Of a stretch of 64,000 nucleotides of DNA, positions 12,715 to 21,523 are shown piece by piece. Numbering within the stretch: position 1 is the stretch's first letter; the number at the start of each line of letters is the position of its first letter. The notes below the pieces were generated by a model, which saw only the letters and a list, made by a program, of their open reading frames with translations, ran no database searches and had not been told where the DNA came from. The translations under genes and the position numbers were made by a program. Source of the DNA: an uncultured Bryobacteraceae bacterium (GTDB taxonomy: Bacteria > Acidobacteriota > Terriglobia > Bryobacterales > Bryobacteraceae); the NCBI GenBank assembly GCA_938003835.1, contig CALKXJ010000027.1, positions 1 to 64,000 on the forward strand, read 5' to 3'.

Positions 12715-15069
12715 ATGACGGAAGAAACGATCCGAAAACTGCCGCTTTTGCCGCTGAAAAATACAGCACTATTTCCGCACCTGCTGATGCCGCTGTCGGT
12801 GGGCCGGCCGCGCTCGGTCCTGGCGGTCGAGGCGGCCTTGAACACTGAGGAGAAGGAGCTGGCGATCTTCGCCCAGCGGGACGCCTCGGTCGAGGCACCC
12901 GGCATGGAGGACCTGTACACTTACGGCACCAAGGCCGTCGTGCGCAAGATGGTCCGGCCGACGCAGAACACCATCGAGCTGCTGGTGCTCGGCGTCGAGC
13001 GGCTGATGTTGCTCGCCGTCGAGGAGAAGGACGGCTATCTGGTGGCCAAGGTGCGCGTCGCTCCCCAGCAGGTGGAGATGACGGCCGAGACCGAGGCCTT
13101 GCAGCGCTCGGTGCTCGAGCTGGCCTCCAAGGCCATCTCGATGGCCCAGCCGCAGGCGCAGATCGACTTCTCGCAGATCGCCTCCAGCCAGGAGGACCCG
13201 ATGAAGCTGGTCTACGTGCTGGCTTCGATGATGGGTCTGGGGCTGGAAAAAGAACAGACGCTGCTCGAGGCGGCCACCTGCACGGACGCGCTGCGGCTGC
13301 TGCACAACTATCTCTCCCACGAGATCCAGGTGCTCGAGATCCGCTCGAAGATCGCTGACCAGGCGCGCAGCGAGATGAGCAAGGACCAGCGCGAGTACCT
13401 GCTGCGGCAGCAGTTGCGCGCCATTCAACAGGAGCTGGGGGAAAAGAGTCCGGAGCAGGCTGAAATCGACCAGTTGCGCGAGCGGCTCGAGGAGGCCGAT
13501 CTGCCCGAGGAGGTGCGCGCCGAGGCCGAGCGGGAGCTCCGGCGCTTGGAGCGGCTGCCGGTGGCGGCGCCGGACTACCACGTGGCGCGGACCTATCTGG
13601 AGTTCATTATCGAGTTGCCCTGGCGCAAGTCGACCGAGGACAATCTCGACATTGCCCGGGCCCGGCAGATCCTGGACGAGGACCATTACGATCTCAAGGA
13701 GGTCAAGGAGCGCATTCTTGAGCACCTGGGCGTGCTGAAGATGAATCCGAACGCCAAAGCGCCGATTTTGTGCTTCGTCGGGCCGCCCGGCACGGGCAAG
13801 ACCTCGCTCGGCCAGTCGATCGCGCGCGCCCTCGGCCGCAAATTCGAGCGCTTCAGCCTTGGGGGCCTGCACGATGAGGCGGAGCTGAGGGGGCACCGGC
13901 GCACCTACATCGGCGCCATGCCGGGAAGGCTGATCCAGGCCGTACGGCGAGCGGGCGCCAACAACCCGCTGATCATGCTCGATGAGGTGGACAAGCTCGG
14001 CCGCGACTTCCGCGGCGATCCCGCCTCCGCCCTGCTTGAGATCCTCGATCCGGAGCAAAACAACACCTTCCGGGACAACTATCTCGACCTGCCGTTCGAT
14101 CTCTCGAAAGTCTTCTTCATTACCACGGCCAACACGCTCGACACGATCCCGCAGCCGTTGCTGGACCGCATGGAGGTGCTGCGTCTGGCCGGCTACATCG
14201 AAGAGGAGAAGATGGAGATCGCCAAGCGCTATCTGATCCCGCGCCAGCGCGAGCAGGCCGGTCTGACCGCCGAGCAGTTTCAGATCACCGACGAGGCGGT
14301 ACAGGCGATCATTCGCAACTACACGCGCGAGGCGGGCTTGCGGCGGCTGGAGCGGGCGATTGCCCGGCTGGCGCGCAAGGTGGCGCTGCGTTTCGCCGAA
14401 GGAAAGACGGAGCCGGTCCTCATCAAGCCGGAGGATCTGGTCGAGTATCTCGGGCCGCAGCCCTTTTTCCCGGAAGAGGCCCGCAAGCAGGTGCCGCCGG
14501 GCGTGGCCACCGGTCTGGCCTGGACGCAGACCGGCGGCGAGGTGCTTTACGTCGAGGCGGCTCTGCTGCCCGGCGCCAAGGACTTGACGCTCACCGGCCA
14601 GCTCGGCGACGTCATGCAGGAGTCGGTCCGGGCGGCGCTCAGCTACATTCGGGCTCATTCGGCTGAGCTCGGCATCGACCCGGCGGTCTTCAAGGACAAC
14701 GGCGTGCACCTGCACGTTCCCGCGGGGGCGACGCCCAAGGACGGCCCTTCGGCGGGCATCACCGCCGCTGTGGCGCTGGCCTCGCTGTTCACGAAGATTC
14801 CGGTGCGCACCGACACGGCCATGACCGGCGAAATCACGCTCACCGGGCTGGTGCTTCCGATCGGCGGCGTCAAGGAGAAGGTTCTGGCGGCACGGCGCGC
14901 CGGCATCCGGCGGGTGATCCTGCCCCGGCCGAACGAGAAGGACCTGCGCGAGCTGCCCGATGAAGTCCGCAGCTCGACCGAGTTCATCTTCGTCGAGCGG
15001 ATCGAGGAAGTGCTCGCCGATGCCATGCCGGCGCTGGCCGAGCGGCTGGCGCTCATGGCGGCGCGTTGA
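12715..15069 (+). CDS. lon: ATP-dependent Lon protease
   Basis: Lon degrades misfolded and regulatory proteins in the cytoplasm. The 784-aa protein has the N-terminal substrate domain beginning LPLLPLKNTALFPHLLMPL, a coiled-coil region around residues 220-280, the AAA+ module with GPPGTGKT (356-363), and a C-terminal Ser-Lys protease domain. The catalytic Ser679, in PKDGPSAGIT, and Lys722, in VKEKVLAARR, fall at the same numbers as in Escherichia coli Lon. I start it at the ATG at 12715, since a longer frame would overlap hsp20. It converges on the CARF gene with a 19-bp gap. Confidence 0.97.
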   Translation: MTEETIRKLPLLPLKNTALFPHLLMPLSVGRPRSVLAVEAALNTEEKELAIFAQRDASVEAPGMEDLYTYGTKAVVRKMVRPTQNTIELLVLGVERLMLLAVEEKDGYLVAKVRVAPQQVEMTAETEALQRSVLELASKAISMAQPQAQIDFSQIASSQEDPMKLVYVLASMMGLGLEKEQTLLEAATCTDALRLLHNYLSHEIQVLEIRSKIADQARSEMSKDQREYLLRQQLRAIQQELGEKSPEQAEIDQLRERLEEADLPEEVRAEAERELRRLERLPVAAPDYHVARTYLEFIIELPWRKSTEDNLDIARARQILDEDHYDLKEVKERILEHLGVLKMNPNAKAPILCFVGPPGTGKTSLGQSIARALGRKFERFSLGGLHDEAELRGHRRTYIGAMPGRLIQAVRRAGANNPLIMLDEVDKLGRDFRGDPASALLEILDPEQNNTFRDNYLDLPFDLSKVFFITTANTLDTIPQPLLDRMEVLRLAGYIEEEKMEIAKRYLIPRQREQAGLTAEQFQITDEAVQAIIRNYTREAGLRRLERAIARLARKVALRFAEGKTEPVLIKPEDLVEYLGPQPFFPEEARKQVPPGVATGLAWTQTGGEVLYVEAALLPGAKDLTLTGQLGDVMQESVRAALSYIRAHSAELGIDPAVFKDNGVHLHVPAGATPKDGPSAGITAAVALASLFTKIPVRTDTAMTGEITLTGLVLPIGGVKEKVLAARRAGIRRVILPRPNEKDLRELPDEVRSSTEFIFVERIEEVLADAMPALAERLALMAAR

Positions 15070-15087
15070 ACCTCACCGAACCGGCGG

Positions 15088-16152
15088 TCAGACCAGCGTT
15101 CGCAAGTACGAGGCGACGAGCTCGCACTGGGCCTCGCCTGCGGCGGTCGTTTCCACGGCGAGCGGCAAAGCAAGGTCGCGGGCTTCGTAGCGCAGGCCGA
15201 TGACGCCGCCTTCTGCATCGAGGACGCGAAGGCGCGCGCCGCGACTCATCCGGTCATCGTAACGCACGAGACGGACGGCGTCGATTTCGCAAAGGCGCCG
15301 GACAAGGCGCTCCCAGCCTGGAGGACGATGATGCGCCGCGGCGGCAAGCCGATTCTTTTCCTCCGGCGGCCTTGGATCGGGCGGGGGCCAGCGGAGGCGC
15401 GGCCCCATCGCCAGGCGTTCCTGCGCGACTCGGTTCAGCAGATCACCCGCAGCAGAAAGATAGGTGTAGCCGTCTGCGGCATCTTCGACCAGGAAGCGCA
15501 AATCCGGCCGCGCTCTCAGCCAACTTTCCACGTCGGAGGTTCTCCGCGGCTCTTCATCGATCCAGCGGAAGAAATCACGGTGCCGCCCAACGAACTCGGC
15601 GTCCCAGGCCAGCGGAAGCCGGGGCAGCCGGACAAGCTCCCGGTGAAGCTCGTGTAGGTAGACGACCTCGATCTCCAGCAAAGCGCCGATCAGGTTGAGG
15701 AAAGCGATCTCGGCCTTGAAGCCGCCCGTGGCGCAGAAAATCGGAGTGCGGCCCTGCTGGCGCGCCGCGCGAACCCGTTTGAGCACGATCTCGACCAGGG
15801 CCTTGAGGCCGCGGCTGAAGTTGCGGGCGCCGTAGCCGAGCTCACCGATCTTCTCGAGCGGCACCTCCCGCACGAGGCCGCGGTAAAACTCCGCGAGGCG
15901 CTCGGCGCAGAAGCGCCCTTCTGGGGTGTCGGAATGCAAGAGGCTGAGCGTGTCGCGTTCATCGAGATCAAGCAAGCGTAGCGTGTTGGTCTCGGCGCTG
16001 GCTCTGGCCGGGTCGGCCTGCCTCAGCCAGTCATCCACCGCCGCCGGAGCCGGCAGCGGCTCCCCCTGCGCCTGGTTCCAGCCGCTCCAGGGTCGGTCAT
16101 CGCGGTTGGTGAGCAGGGAGGTTCCGACCGTGCAAAGAATCTCGCGAGCCAT
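15088..16152 (-). CDS. CARF-domain protein, APE2256/Csm6-like
   Basis: This 354-aa protein has the hallmarks of the APE2256-type CARF fold, which binds cyclic oligoadenylates in type III CRISPR signalling: an N-terminal strand with CTVGTSLLTN (residues 7-16), the LLHSDTPEGR loop (71-80) and the CATGGFKAE ligand-binding motif (140-148). The first 170 residues are the CARF domain. A linker rich in Pro and charged residues (about 250-270) leads to a C-terminal domain (about 275-354) with DAVRLVRYDD and GVIGLRYEARDLALPL, which I cannot assign. It could be an RNase effector such as a RelE-like or HEPN variant, a regulator, or a ring nuclease accessory part; no R-x4-6-H HEPN motif is obvious. No cas10 or Csm/Cmr genes are in the window. 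It is convergent with lon. Confidence 0.82.
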   Translation of the reverse strand: MAREILCTVGTSLLTNRDDRPWSGWNQAQGEPLPAPAAVDDWLRQADPARASAETNTLRLLDLDERDTLSLLHSDTPEGRFCAERLAEFYRGLVREVPLEKIGELGYGARNFSRGLKALVEIVLKRVRAARQQGRTPIFCATGGFKAEIAFLNLIGALLEIEVVYLHELHRELVRLPRLPLAWDAEFVGRHRDFFRWIDEEPRRTSDVESWLRARPDLRFLVEDAADGYTYLSAAGDLLNRVAQERLAMGPRLRWPPPDPRPPEEKNRLAAAAHHRPPGWERLVRRLCEIDAVRLVRYDDRMSRGARLRVLDAEGGVIGLRYEARDLALPLAVETTAAGEAQCELVASYLRTLV

Positions 16153-16190
16153 GGCGACTCATCGGGGGACGTCGTCAGATGCCGCGCGCC

Positions 16191-17072
16191 TCAACGCCCT
16201 CCGAGCTCGGCCAGGCGCTTCTTTTTGTACTCCTCGTACTCCTTGATCAAGGCCGGATCGAGCGGGCTGCCGTAAATCTCGTGGGATTTGTACTTGCCCG
16301 TCCGGAGCTTCATCTTCGTCCACTCGTCGTGCACTTTAATCTCCAGGGCCGCGTCCACCACCTCCTGGATGAGCGCGGGCGGAACCACCGTGATGCCTTC
16401 GGCGTCGCCCACGATGACGTCGCCGGGAAGAACGGTGACGCCGCCGATGCGTACGGGCACGTTGTAGCCGACAAGGGTCGCGTCCCGGATTGCGTCCGGG
16501 TGCGCCTGCCGGTAGTAGATCTGCGTATCGACCTGCCGCATACCCTCGAGATCGCGGATGCCGCCGTCTACCACGAGGCCGCCCGTCTTGGTTGCGATAG
16601 CGATATAGGTGGCAAGGTTGTCGCCGACGAAGCCGGGTGAAGAACCGAACATGTCGACGACGAGCACGTCACCGGGCTGGAGCTGATCGATGACGTATTG
16701 ATGCGCGCCGCGCGGGAAGCCTTTCTTGGCTTTGAGCCCGCCCATTACCACGGATTCCAGGTCGGGGCGCTCCGGCATGAAGATCGCCGTCAGGGCGCGC
16801 CCGGCAAGCTTGCGTCCCGGGTGGATCGTCTTGAAATTGCCCTCGAAGGAGAGCCGGTGGTTGTGTTTGCGCAAGACGCCCCAACAATCCTCGGCCGAGA
16901 GCTCGCGCGCCCGCTCGAGCAGCGACTCGGGCACCTTGGGCCGGCCGTCAGGGAAGCGCTCGTAGGGGCTCCTGGCGGTGAGCTCGATCATCTGTTCGCG
17001 GCTCAGCTCCCACAGCTGAGCGCGCAACGGCAGCGAGAACAGGACAGCAGCAAGGATCGGAGCGATTCTCAT
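16191..17072 (-). CDS. Exported RraA/HMG-aldolase-like protein
   Basis: The protein (293 aa) belongs to the RraA-like fold, which includes 4-hydroxy-4-methyl-2-oxoglutarate aldolases. The core shows QPGDVLVVDMFGSSPGFVGD, a GGLVVDGGIRDLEG block with the conserved GG-RD arrangement, and PGDVIVGDAEGITVVP. Unusually for the family it carries a signal peptide, MRIAPILAAVLFSLPLRAQ, so it probably acts outside the cytoplasm. A charged C-terminal tail follows the core. It lies 24 bp downstream of the MlrC-like gene in the same direction, so the two are probably co-transcribed. The substrate cannot be inferred. Confidence 0.8.
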   Translation of the reverse strand: MRIAPILAAVLFSLPLRAQLWELSREQMIELTARSPYERFPDGRPKVPESLLERARELSAEDCWGVLRKHNHRLSFEGNFKTIHPGRKLAGRALTAIFMPERPDLESVVMGGLKAKKGFPRGAHQYVIDQLQPGDVLVVDMFGSSPGFVGDNLATYIAIATKTGGLVVDGGIRDLEGMRQVDTQIYYRQAHPDAIRDATLVGYNVPVRIGGVTVLPGDVIVGDAEGITVVPPALIQEVVDAALEIKVHDEWTKMKLRTGKYKSHEIYGSPLDPALIKEYEEYKKKRLAELGGR

Positions 17073-17096
17073 GCCAGGAAATCTACCACAAAGCCC

Positions 17097-18632
17097 TCAC
17101 TCCGGGCCAAGTCCGAACAGGGGCCGCCGGGCGTTTCGGTAGGTGAAGCGGGTCGGATTGACGGAGGTCAGCCCGGGTGTGTCGACCTCGATGATGCGCG
17201 CGGCGATCGGCTCGTAGGCGGCGCGAGGCGCAATGGCGCCCTTGACCGTGAGGATCTTTTGCCGCTCGGGATAGATGCCGCAACTGATGAGCTGATGTAA
17301 CGAGTTCGGGCTCGAGCGCCGCGTCGTCAGCACCAGCAGGTTCTCCAGATCGCGCGTCGAGCCCTCCGCCTCGATGACGGCCGTCAGGCCCCGGTCGTAG
17401 TAGCGGCCGCCGCCGTGCCGAACCTCGGGCTCGATGTAATGGCCCAGGTGAAGCGACTTCACCCGGCCGCGCACCCGCACCGGCGAGCCGTGGAAGCGGT
17501 CCGTCTTGCCGCCCACCTCCATGTCGAAGGCGCCGCCGATACCCGCCCGCGCCGCCGCGTGATAGGCTTCGGCGTCGGCGATCACCACCACCCAGCCTTC
17601 GGCCTTCTGCCGAATCAGCTCGTTGAGGAGAAAGGTGCTATCGCCTGCGGAGCCGCCGCCGATATTGTCGCCCATGTCGATGAGCACCACCGGGTGCTTG
17701 TCGCTCGCCTTGGCCAGCCGGACCGCCTCGGCGGCGTCGGGAAGCTTCAGCTTGAGCTGGTGGCGGCTCTCCCAGAGCATGTCAGAGAGGCGTTTGGCTT
17801 CGCGCTCGGCGAGCGCGGGATCGTTGTCGGTCACCACGATCACGCTCGGACCCATCTGGGGGACATCGGCGTATTGATAGCCGCCGGCGACGCTGGCGGC
17901 GAGGATCTTCGGATTCTGCTCCAGGCGGCGGGTCTCCTCGACAATCGGCAGAAGCGGAGGGCGCTTCGTGTACTGGAAGACAATGTTATAGATCATCGGC
18001 GGCTTGGCGAGCGCCTGCGTCGGACGGACTTTGCCGCGCACCGTATCGGCCATGATGCGCGCGGCCTGGAGACCCCGCTCGAAGGTGTCAATATGCGGGT
18101 TTTCCTTGAAGGTGATCAGCGCCGTCGAATCCCGGACGATCTCCGGGGCGACATTGGCGTGGAAGTCGTGGGTGACGACGATCGGCATTTTCGGTCCCAT
18201 GGCCTCGCGGACGCGCCGCACCAGCTCGGCGTCGCCGTGCGGGTAGTTCTCCACCACCATCGCGCCGTGCAGGGCGAGCAGGACGCCGTCGAGTTTCGGC
18301 GCTTGACGGAGCTGTCGGATCAGTTCCCGGCTCATCGTCTCGAACGCCTCGGCGGCAACCGGACCTTTCGGAGTGGCGCCGACGATCACCGTCGGGTAGA
18401 GCTCCAGGCCGTAGCGTTTGGCGCCCTCGACGTAGCCGGCTACGGTGGAGCGGCTCTTGGACGCCTCCTCCGCCCACCGTGCTCGATCGAGCTTGGGCGG
18501 CCAACCGAAATCTTCAAGCGTGGTCCTGGCGGGGTTGAAGGAGTTGGATTCGTGGCTGATGCCCGCCACTGCGATGCGGGGCTGCTGGGCGAGCAGTGTC
18601 TGGGTTGCCAGCAGGAGGATGAGCACAATCAT
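17097..18632 (-). CDS. Exported MlrC-like (M81) metallopeptidase-family protein
   Basis: This 511-aa protein matches the MlrC/DUF1485 family, named for an enzyme of microcystin breakdown but widespread in bacteria with unknown substrates. It has RIAVAGISHESNSFNP near the N-terminus, GVLLALHGAMVVE with a metal-ligand His, VVTHDFHAN, and a VVLIDMGDNIGGGSAGDS segment with further metal-ligand-like residues. I use the ATG at 18632, which gives a signal peptide MIVLILLLATQTLLAQ. The RraA-like gene follows, so the pair may process one exported or periplasmic substrate. Confidence 0.83.
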   Translation of the reverse strand: MIVLILLLATQTLLAQQPRIAVAGISHESNSFNPARTTLEDFGWPPKLDRARWAEEASKSRSTVAGYVEGAKRYGLELYPTVIVGATPKGPVAAEAFETMSRELIRQLRQAPKLDGVLLALHGAMVVENYPHGDAELVRRVREAMGPKMPIVVTHDFHANVAPEIVRDSTALITFKENPHIDTFERGLQAARIMADTVRGKVRPTQALAKPPMIYNIVFQYTKRPPLLPIVEETRRLEQNPKILAASVAGGYQYADVPQMGPSVIVVTDNDPALAEREAKRLSDMLWESRHQLKLKLPDAAEAVRLAKASDKHPVVLIDMGDNIGGGSAGDSTFLLNELIRQKAEGWVVVIADAEAYHAAARAGIGGAFDMEVGGKTDRFHGSPVRVRGRVKSLHLGHYIEPEVRHGGGRYYDRGLTAVIEAEGSTRDLENLLVLTTRRSSPNSLHQLISCGIYPERQKILTVKGAIAPRAAYEPIAARIIEVDTPGLTSVNPTRFTYRNARRPLFGLGPE

Positions 18633-18747
18633 GCCCCTTCTTTTAGCACGATGGGTTGGCTTTGCGGGGCAGAGTGTATTCTTGGAATCGTGAGCAGCCA
18701 AGGCAGCCTGTCCGCGCGAGTGAGCCCGACGCAGGAGAAGACCATCC

Positions 18748-18990
18748 GTGACGCGAACCCGTGGTGCGGCGAAGTTCTGCCTTTGCGAACATGCGGAGAG
18801 CGTTGCGGGCTACTTGCTGAGGTCAATCCGCGGATTGGACGTCGCCGGTTTCCCCGAGCGGGCAGCCGAGCCGGAAGTGGACTTTGTCCTCACCAGCGGG
18901 GAACAGAGAGTCCCGCTGGAGGTGAAATCTCGGCGGAGGGTCGACAATCCGCGAATTGTCTGCCGGCCGCTTTCGGCCTTTCTGCTCCTC
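18748..18990 (+). pseudogene. Remnant of a DUF4143-type ATPase C-terminus
   Basis: The frame encodes VAGFPERAAEPEVDFVLTSG followed by PLEVKSRRRVD, the PD-(D/E)xK-like signature of the C-terminal domain of DUF4143 AAA ATPases. Those proteins are about 400 aa; here the whole N-terminal ATPase is missing and the reading frame loses similarity after about residue 75. The remnant lies between the MlrC-like gene and a small membrane protein. I read it as decay of a formerly complete gene. The right limit is approximate. Confidence 0.55.
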
Positions 18991-19034
18991 AAGGGAGCCG
19001 AGGGTCAGGAGCGCCATGTGAGAATTGGGGCCAG

Positions 19035-19325
19035 ATGCCGGGCAGCACTCTCGAGGAGCGCATCGCCGGTCTGGAGGGCTCCTACATGGAGCTCACCAAG
19101 CGCATCGGTGACCTGCGCCAGGAGACACACCGTAGCCCTGATCTCATCCGTGCCGAGCTCAACGGCCTGCGGGTGGAGATGAATTCCAATGCGGCGCAAT
19201 TTCGCGCCGAGATCCGGGACCTGCGAGCCGAGCTCCGCAGCTCCTCCCGCTGGACGATGTCGCTCGTGCTGATCAACTGGCTTGGCGTGCTGGCGGCGAT
19301 CTTTCTCGTCGCCGGAAAGCCTTAG
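19035..19325 (+). CDS. Small coiled-coil protein with C-terminal membrane anchor
   Basis: This 96-aa protein has a heptad-rich helical region (residues 5-68, including LEERIAGLEGSYMELTKRIG) and one C-terminal transmembrane segment (about residues 73-91, MSLVLINWLGVLAAIFLV). The layout is a membrane-tethered coiled coil, common beside phage or DUF1640-like proteins, but no family can be named. It follows the DUF4143 remnant and ends 27 bp from the convergent pgk stop. The ATG at 19035 lacks a strong ribosome site. Confidence 0.55.
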   Translation: MPGSTLEERIAGLEGSYMELTKRIGDLRQETHRSPDLIRAELNGLRVEMNSNAAQFRAEIRDLRAELRSSSRWTMSLVLINWLGVLAAIFLVAGKP

Positions 19326-19351
19326 GCGGCCCGGCCGAGCCGCTCTCCGGC

Positions 19352-20521
19352 TTACTTGTCCGTCAGCACCGCCACGCCGGGCAGCTCCAAGCCGGCCAGA
19401 AACTCGAGCGAAGCACCGCCGCCCGTGGAAATGTGCGTGATCTTGTCGGCCACGCCGGCCGCCTTGATCGCCTTTTCGGAGTCGCCTCCGCCAACCACCG
19501 AAACCGCGCCCGATTCGGCCACGGCCTTGGCCAGCGCCACCGTGCCCGCGTCCCACGGCGGCATCTCGAAGACGCCCATGGGACCGTTCCAGATAATCGT
19601 CTTCGCGCTGCGGATCACTTCTGAATACGCCGCCACCGTCTTCGGGCCGATGTCCACGCCGAGTTTATCCTCGGGGATCGCCTCGACGACCTCGCTCGGC
19701 GCGCCTGCGACCAGCTCCGCGGCGACGACGTGATCGACCGGGAGCATCAGCTTGTCGCCGGCTTGAGCCAGAACCTCCCGGGCGAGGTCGACCTTGTCTT
19801 CCTCCACCTTGCTTTTGCCGGTCGGCCGCCCCTGGGCCCGGAGGAAGGTGTATGCCATCGCGCCGCCGATCAGCAGCCGGTCGACGATCTTCAGCAGGTT
19901 CTGGATCACCTCGATCTTGTCGGAGACCTTCGCGCCGCCGAGCAGCGCCACACACGGCCGGTCCGGGTTGGTGATCGCCTTGCCCAGATACTCCAGCTCC
20001 TTCTCCATCAACAGGCCGGCTGCGGCGACCGGCAGCACCTTGGCGACCCCCACCGTGGAGGCGTGCGCGCGGTGAGCCGAGCCGAAGGCGTCTTGGACGA
20101 AGACGTCGGACCCAAGAGCCAGCTTCCTGGCAAACTCGGGATCGTTCTTTTCCTCCTCGGGGTGGAACCGAACGTTTTCGAGCAGCAGAACCTCGCCCGG
20201 AGCGGGCTTCATCGCTTCCACCTCCGGGCCGATGCAATCCGGAGCCATCTTCACGGGCCTGCCGAGCAGTTCCTCCAGGCGCCGGGCCACCGGCTTCAGG
20301 CTCATCGTCGGATTCGGCTTGCCTTTGGGCCGGCCGAGGTGGCTCGCCAGGATGAGCGCGGCACCCTGATCGAGCACATACCGGATCGTCGGCAAGGAGG
20401 CGCGGATCCGCTTGTCGGAGGTGATCGTCTGGCCGTCTTCACTCAACGGCACATTGAAGTCCACGCGCATGAAGACGCACTTGCCCTTCAGATCGAGATC
20501 GCGAACGGAGAGTTTTGGCAT
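19352..20521 (-). CDS. pgk: Phosphoglycerate kinase
   Basis: Pgk transfers a phosphate from 1,3-bisphosphoglycerate to ADP in glycolysis. The 389-aa product is of normal length and shows [17 protein letters not shown], the [16 protein letters not shown] segment, and the nucleotide-loop pair WNGPMGVFE and [10 protein letters not shown] near the C-terminus. I chose the ATG at 20521, which has a GGGAGGAA ribosome site 4 nt upstream; a longer frame would run into the sugar-kinase gene in another register. It is 32 bp after that kinase gene and may be co-transcribed with it. Confidence 0.97.
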   Translation of the reverse strand: MPKLSVRDLDLKGKCVFMRVDFNVPLSEDGQTITSDKRIRASLPTIRYVLDQGAALILASHLGRPKGKPNPTMSLKPVARRLEELLGRPVKMAPDCIGPEVEAMKPAPGEVLLLENVRFHPEEEKNDPEFARKLALGSDVFVQDAFGSAHRAHASTVGVAKVLPVAAAGLLMEKELEYLGKAITNPDRPCVALLGGAKVSDKIEVIQNLLKIVDRLLIGGAMAYTFLRAQGRPTGKSKVEEDKVDLAREVLAQAGDKLMLPVDHVVAAELVAGAPSEVVEAIPEDKLGVDIGPKTVAAYSEVIRSAKTIIWNGPMGVFEMPPWDAGTVALAKAVAESGAVSVVGGGDSEKAIKAAGVADKITHISTGGGASLEFLAGLELPGVAVLTDK

Positions 20522-20553
20522 CAGTTCCTCCCAGTAAACCTCGATGGTACCAT

Positions 20554-21495
20554 TTACGAGGTCGGACTCCGAAGTTCGGGCGCCAGGCCCGCAGCCCGCC
20601 AGGCCTCGATCAGGGCCCCGCATTCGGGCGGGTGGCGCGGCTCGACGCATTGGGTGCCCGCTTCGAGCTCGACCAGCGTCCGGAAGCGCTCGAGCAGAAT
20701 CGCGCTCTCGAAGACCCCTCCGATGTAGGAAACGACGACGGGCTCCCCTTCGTGGAAGAGCTGCCGGCGGACGGCGGCGGCGAGCGTCGCCAGTTGCTGG
20801 GCGGCTTGATGCAGCACCTCGATGGCGATCCGGTCGCCCTGGCGGGCCGTCTCGTCCACCAGCCGGGCAAAACCGGCGATGCGTGGCCGGCTGTAGCGGC
20901 GGGTGTAAAACAGGTGCAGAAGCTCGTTGGCGCTTGCCGCACCGGTGGCCTCGAGCAACGCCGGCTTGAGCGCGGTCGCCGGGCCCCAGCCCTCTTCGAA
21001 GCGGAGCGCGGCCCGGAGGGCCTGCCGGACAATGTCGAATGCTCCGCCTTCGTCGCCGAACACATAGCCCCAGCCGCCGGCGCGGGCTGAGCGCCCTTCC
21101 GAGTTGCGCCCGAAGGCGATGGAGCCGGTGCCGGCGATGACGACGATGCCCGGCGCGCCGCCCGTTGCGCCGACCAGCGCGACTACGGCGTCCGTCGTTA
21201 CGATAAGGCGTTCGGTCCGGAGCATCCCGGCGAGGATTTCGCGCTTGTCCTCCGGGCCGCCGCTGAAGCCCAGGCACGCCGCCTCGAAGGCGATCCCGTC
21301 AGGCTCGAGACCCGCCGCCTGGCAGGCGCGGCCCAACGCCTGCTCGATGGCGGAGACGAATTTCCGCCGCCCGCCCGGCCCTTTCACGTGATTGCAAGGT
21401 CCGCCGACGCCAGTGCCGAGGATCCGGCCCTCACCGTCGGCAACGACGGCTACTGTGGCGGTCTGTCCGCCGTCGACACCCAGGAAGTAGCCCAC
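20554..21495 (-). CDS. BadF/BadG-family kinase, N-acetylglucosamine kinase-like
   Basis: This 313-aa protein has the ASKHA fold: the phosphate-1 loop [19 protein letters not shown], an adenosine-like [12 protein letters not shown] motif, and [20 protein letters not shown]. The family includes N-acetylglucosamine kinases and the ATPases that activate benzoyl-CoA reductase. The lack of a Cys cluster favours a sugar kinase. The start is a GTG at 21495, only about 4 nt from the predicted transcription start, so the message may be nearly leaderless. It is divergent from the ceramidase-like gene and upstream of pgk. Confidence 0.82.
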   Translation of the reverse strand: MGYFLGVDGGQTATVAVVADGEGRILGTGVGGPCNHVKGPGGRRKFVSAIEQALGRACQAAGLEPDGIAFEAACLGFSGGPEDKREILAGMLRTERLIVTTDAVVALVGATGGAPGIVVIAGTGSIAFGRNSEGRSARAGGWGYVFGDEGGAFDIVRQALRAALRFEEGWGPATALKPALLEATGAASANELLHLFYTRRYSRPRIAGFARLVDETARQGDRIAIEVLHQAAQQLATLAAAVRRQLFHEGEPVVVSYIGGVFESAILLERFRTLVELEAGTQCVEPRHPPECGALIEAWRAAGLAPELRSPTS

Positions 21496-21502
21496 CGCGC
21501 CC

Positions 21503-21513
21503 TATAGTATACT
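21503..21513. promoter_or_regulatory. Overlapping divergent -10 boxes
   Basis: The palindrome AGTATACT (21506-21513) gives TATACT on both strands: rightward at 21508-21513 toward the ceramidase-like ATG at 21524, and leftward at 21511-21506 toward the kinase GTG at 21495. Predicted starts lie within about 5 nt of both start codons. No convincing -35 is seen on either side. Confidence 0.4.
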
Positions 21514-21523
21514 CGTCGCTGCC

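Noticed and set aside
12769-14715. A 648-codon open frame antisense to lon
   Set aside because: It is a shadow caused by high GC at third positions of lon; the product is Leu/Gln/His-rich without motifs, and lon is certain.
12715-15069. Lon next to a CARF gene might be a CalpL-type CRISPR-associated Lon
   Set aside because: This Lon has the full housekeeping layout, with no SAVED domain, and is co-directional with clpB-hsp20 rather than with the CARF gene.
18748-19182. An intact 144-aa gene for a DUF4143-type protein
   Set aside because: Only the C-terminal nuclease-like motif is present; the end of the frame is Ser/Ala/Arg-rich and overlaps the coiled-coil gene in another frame.
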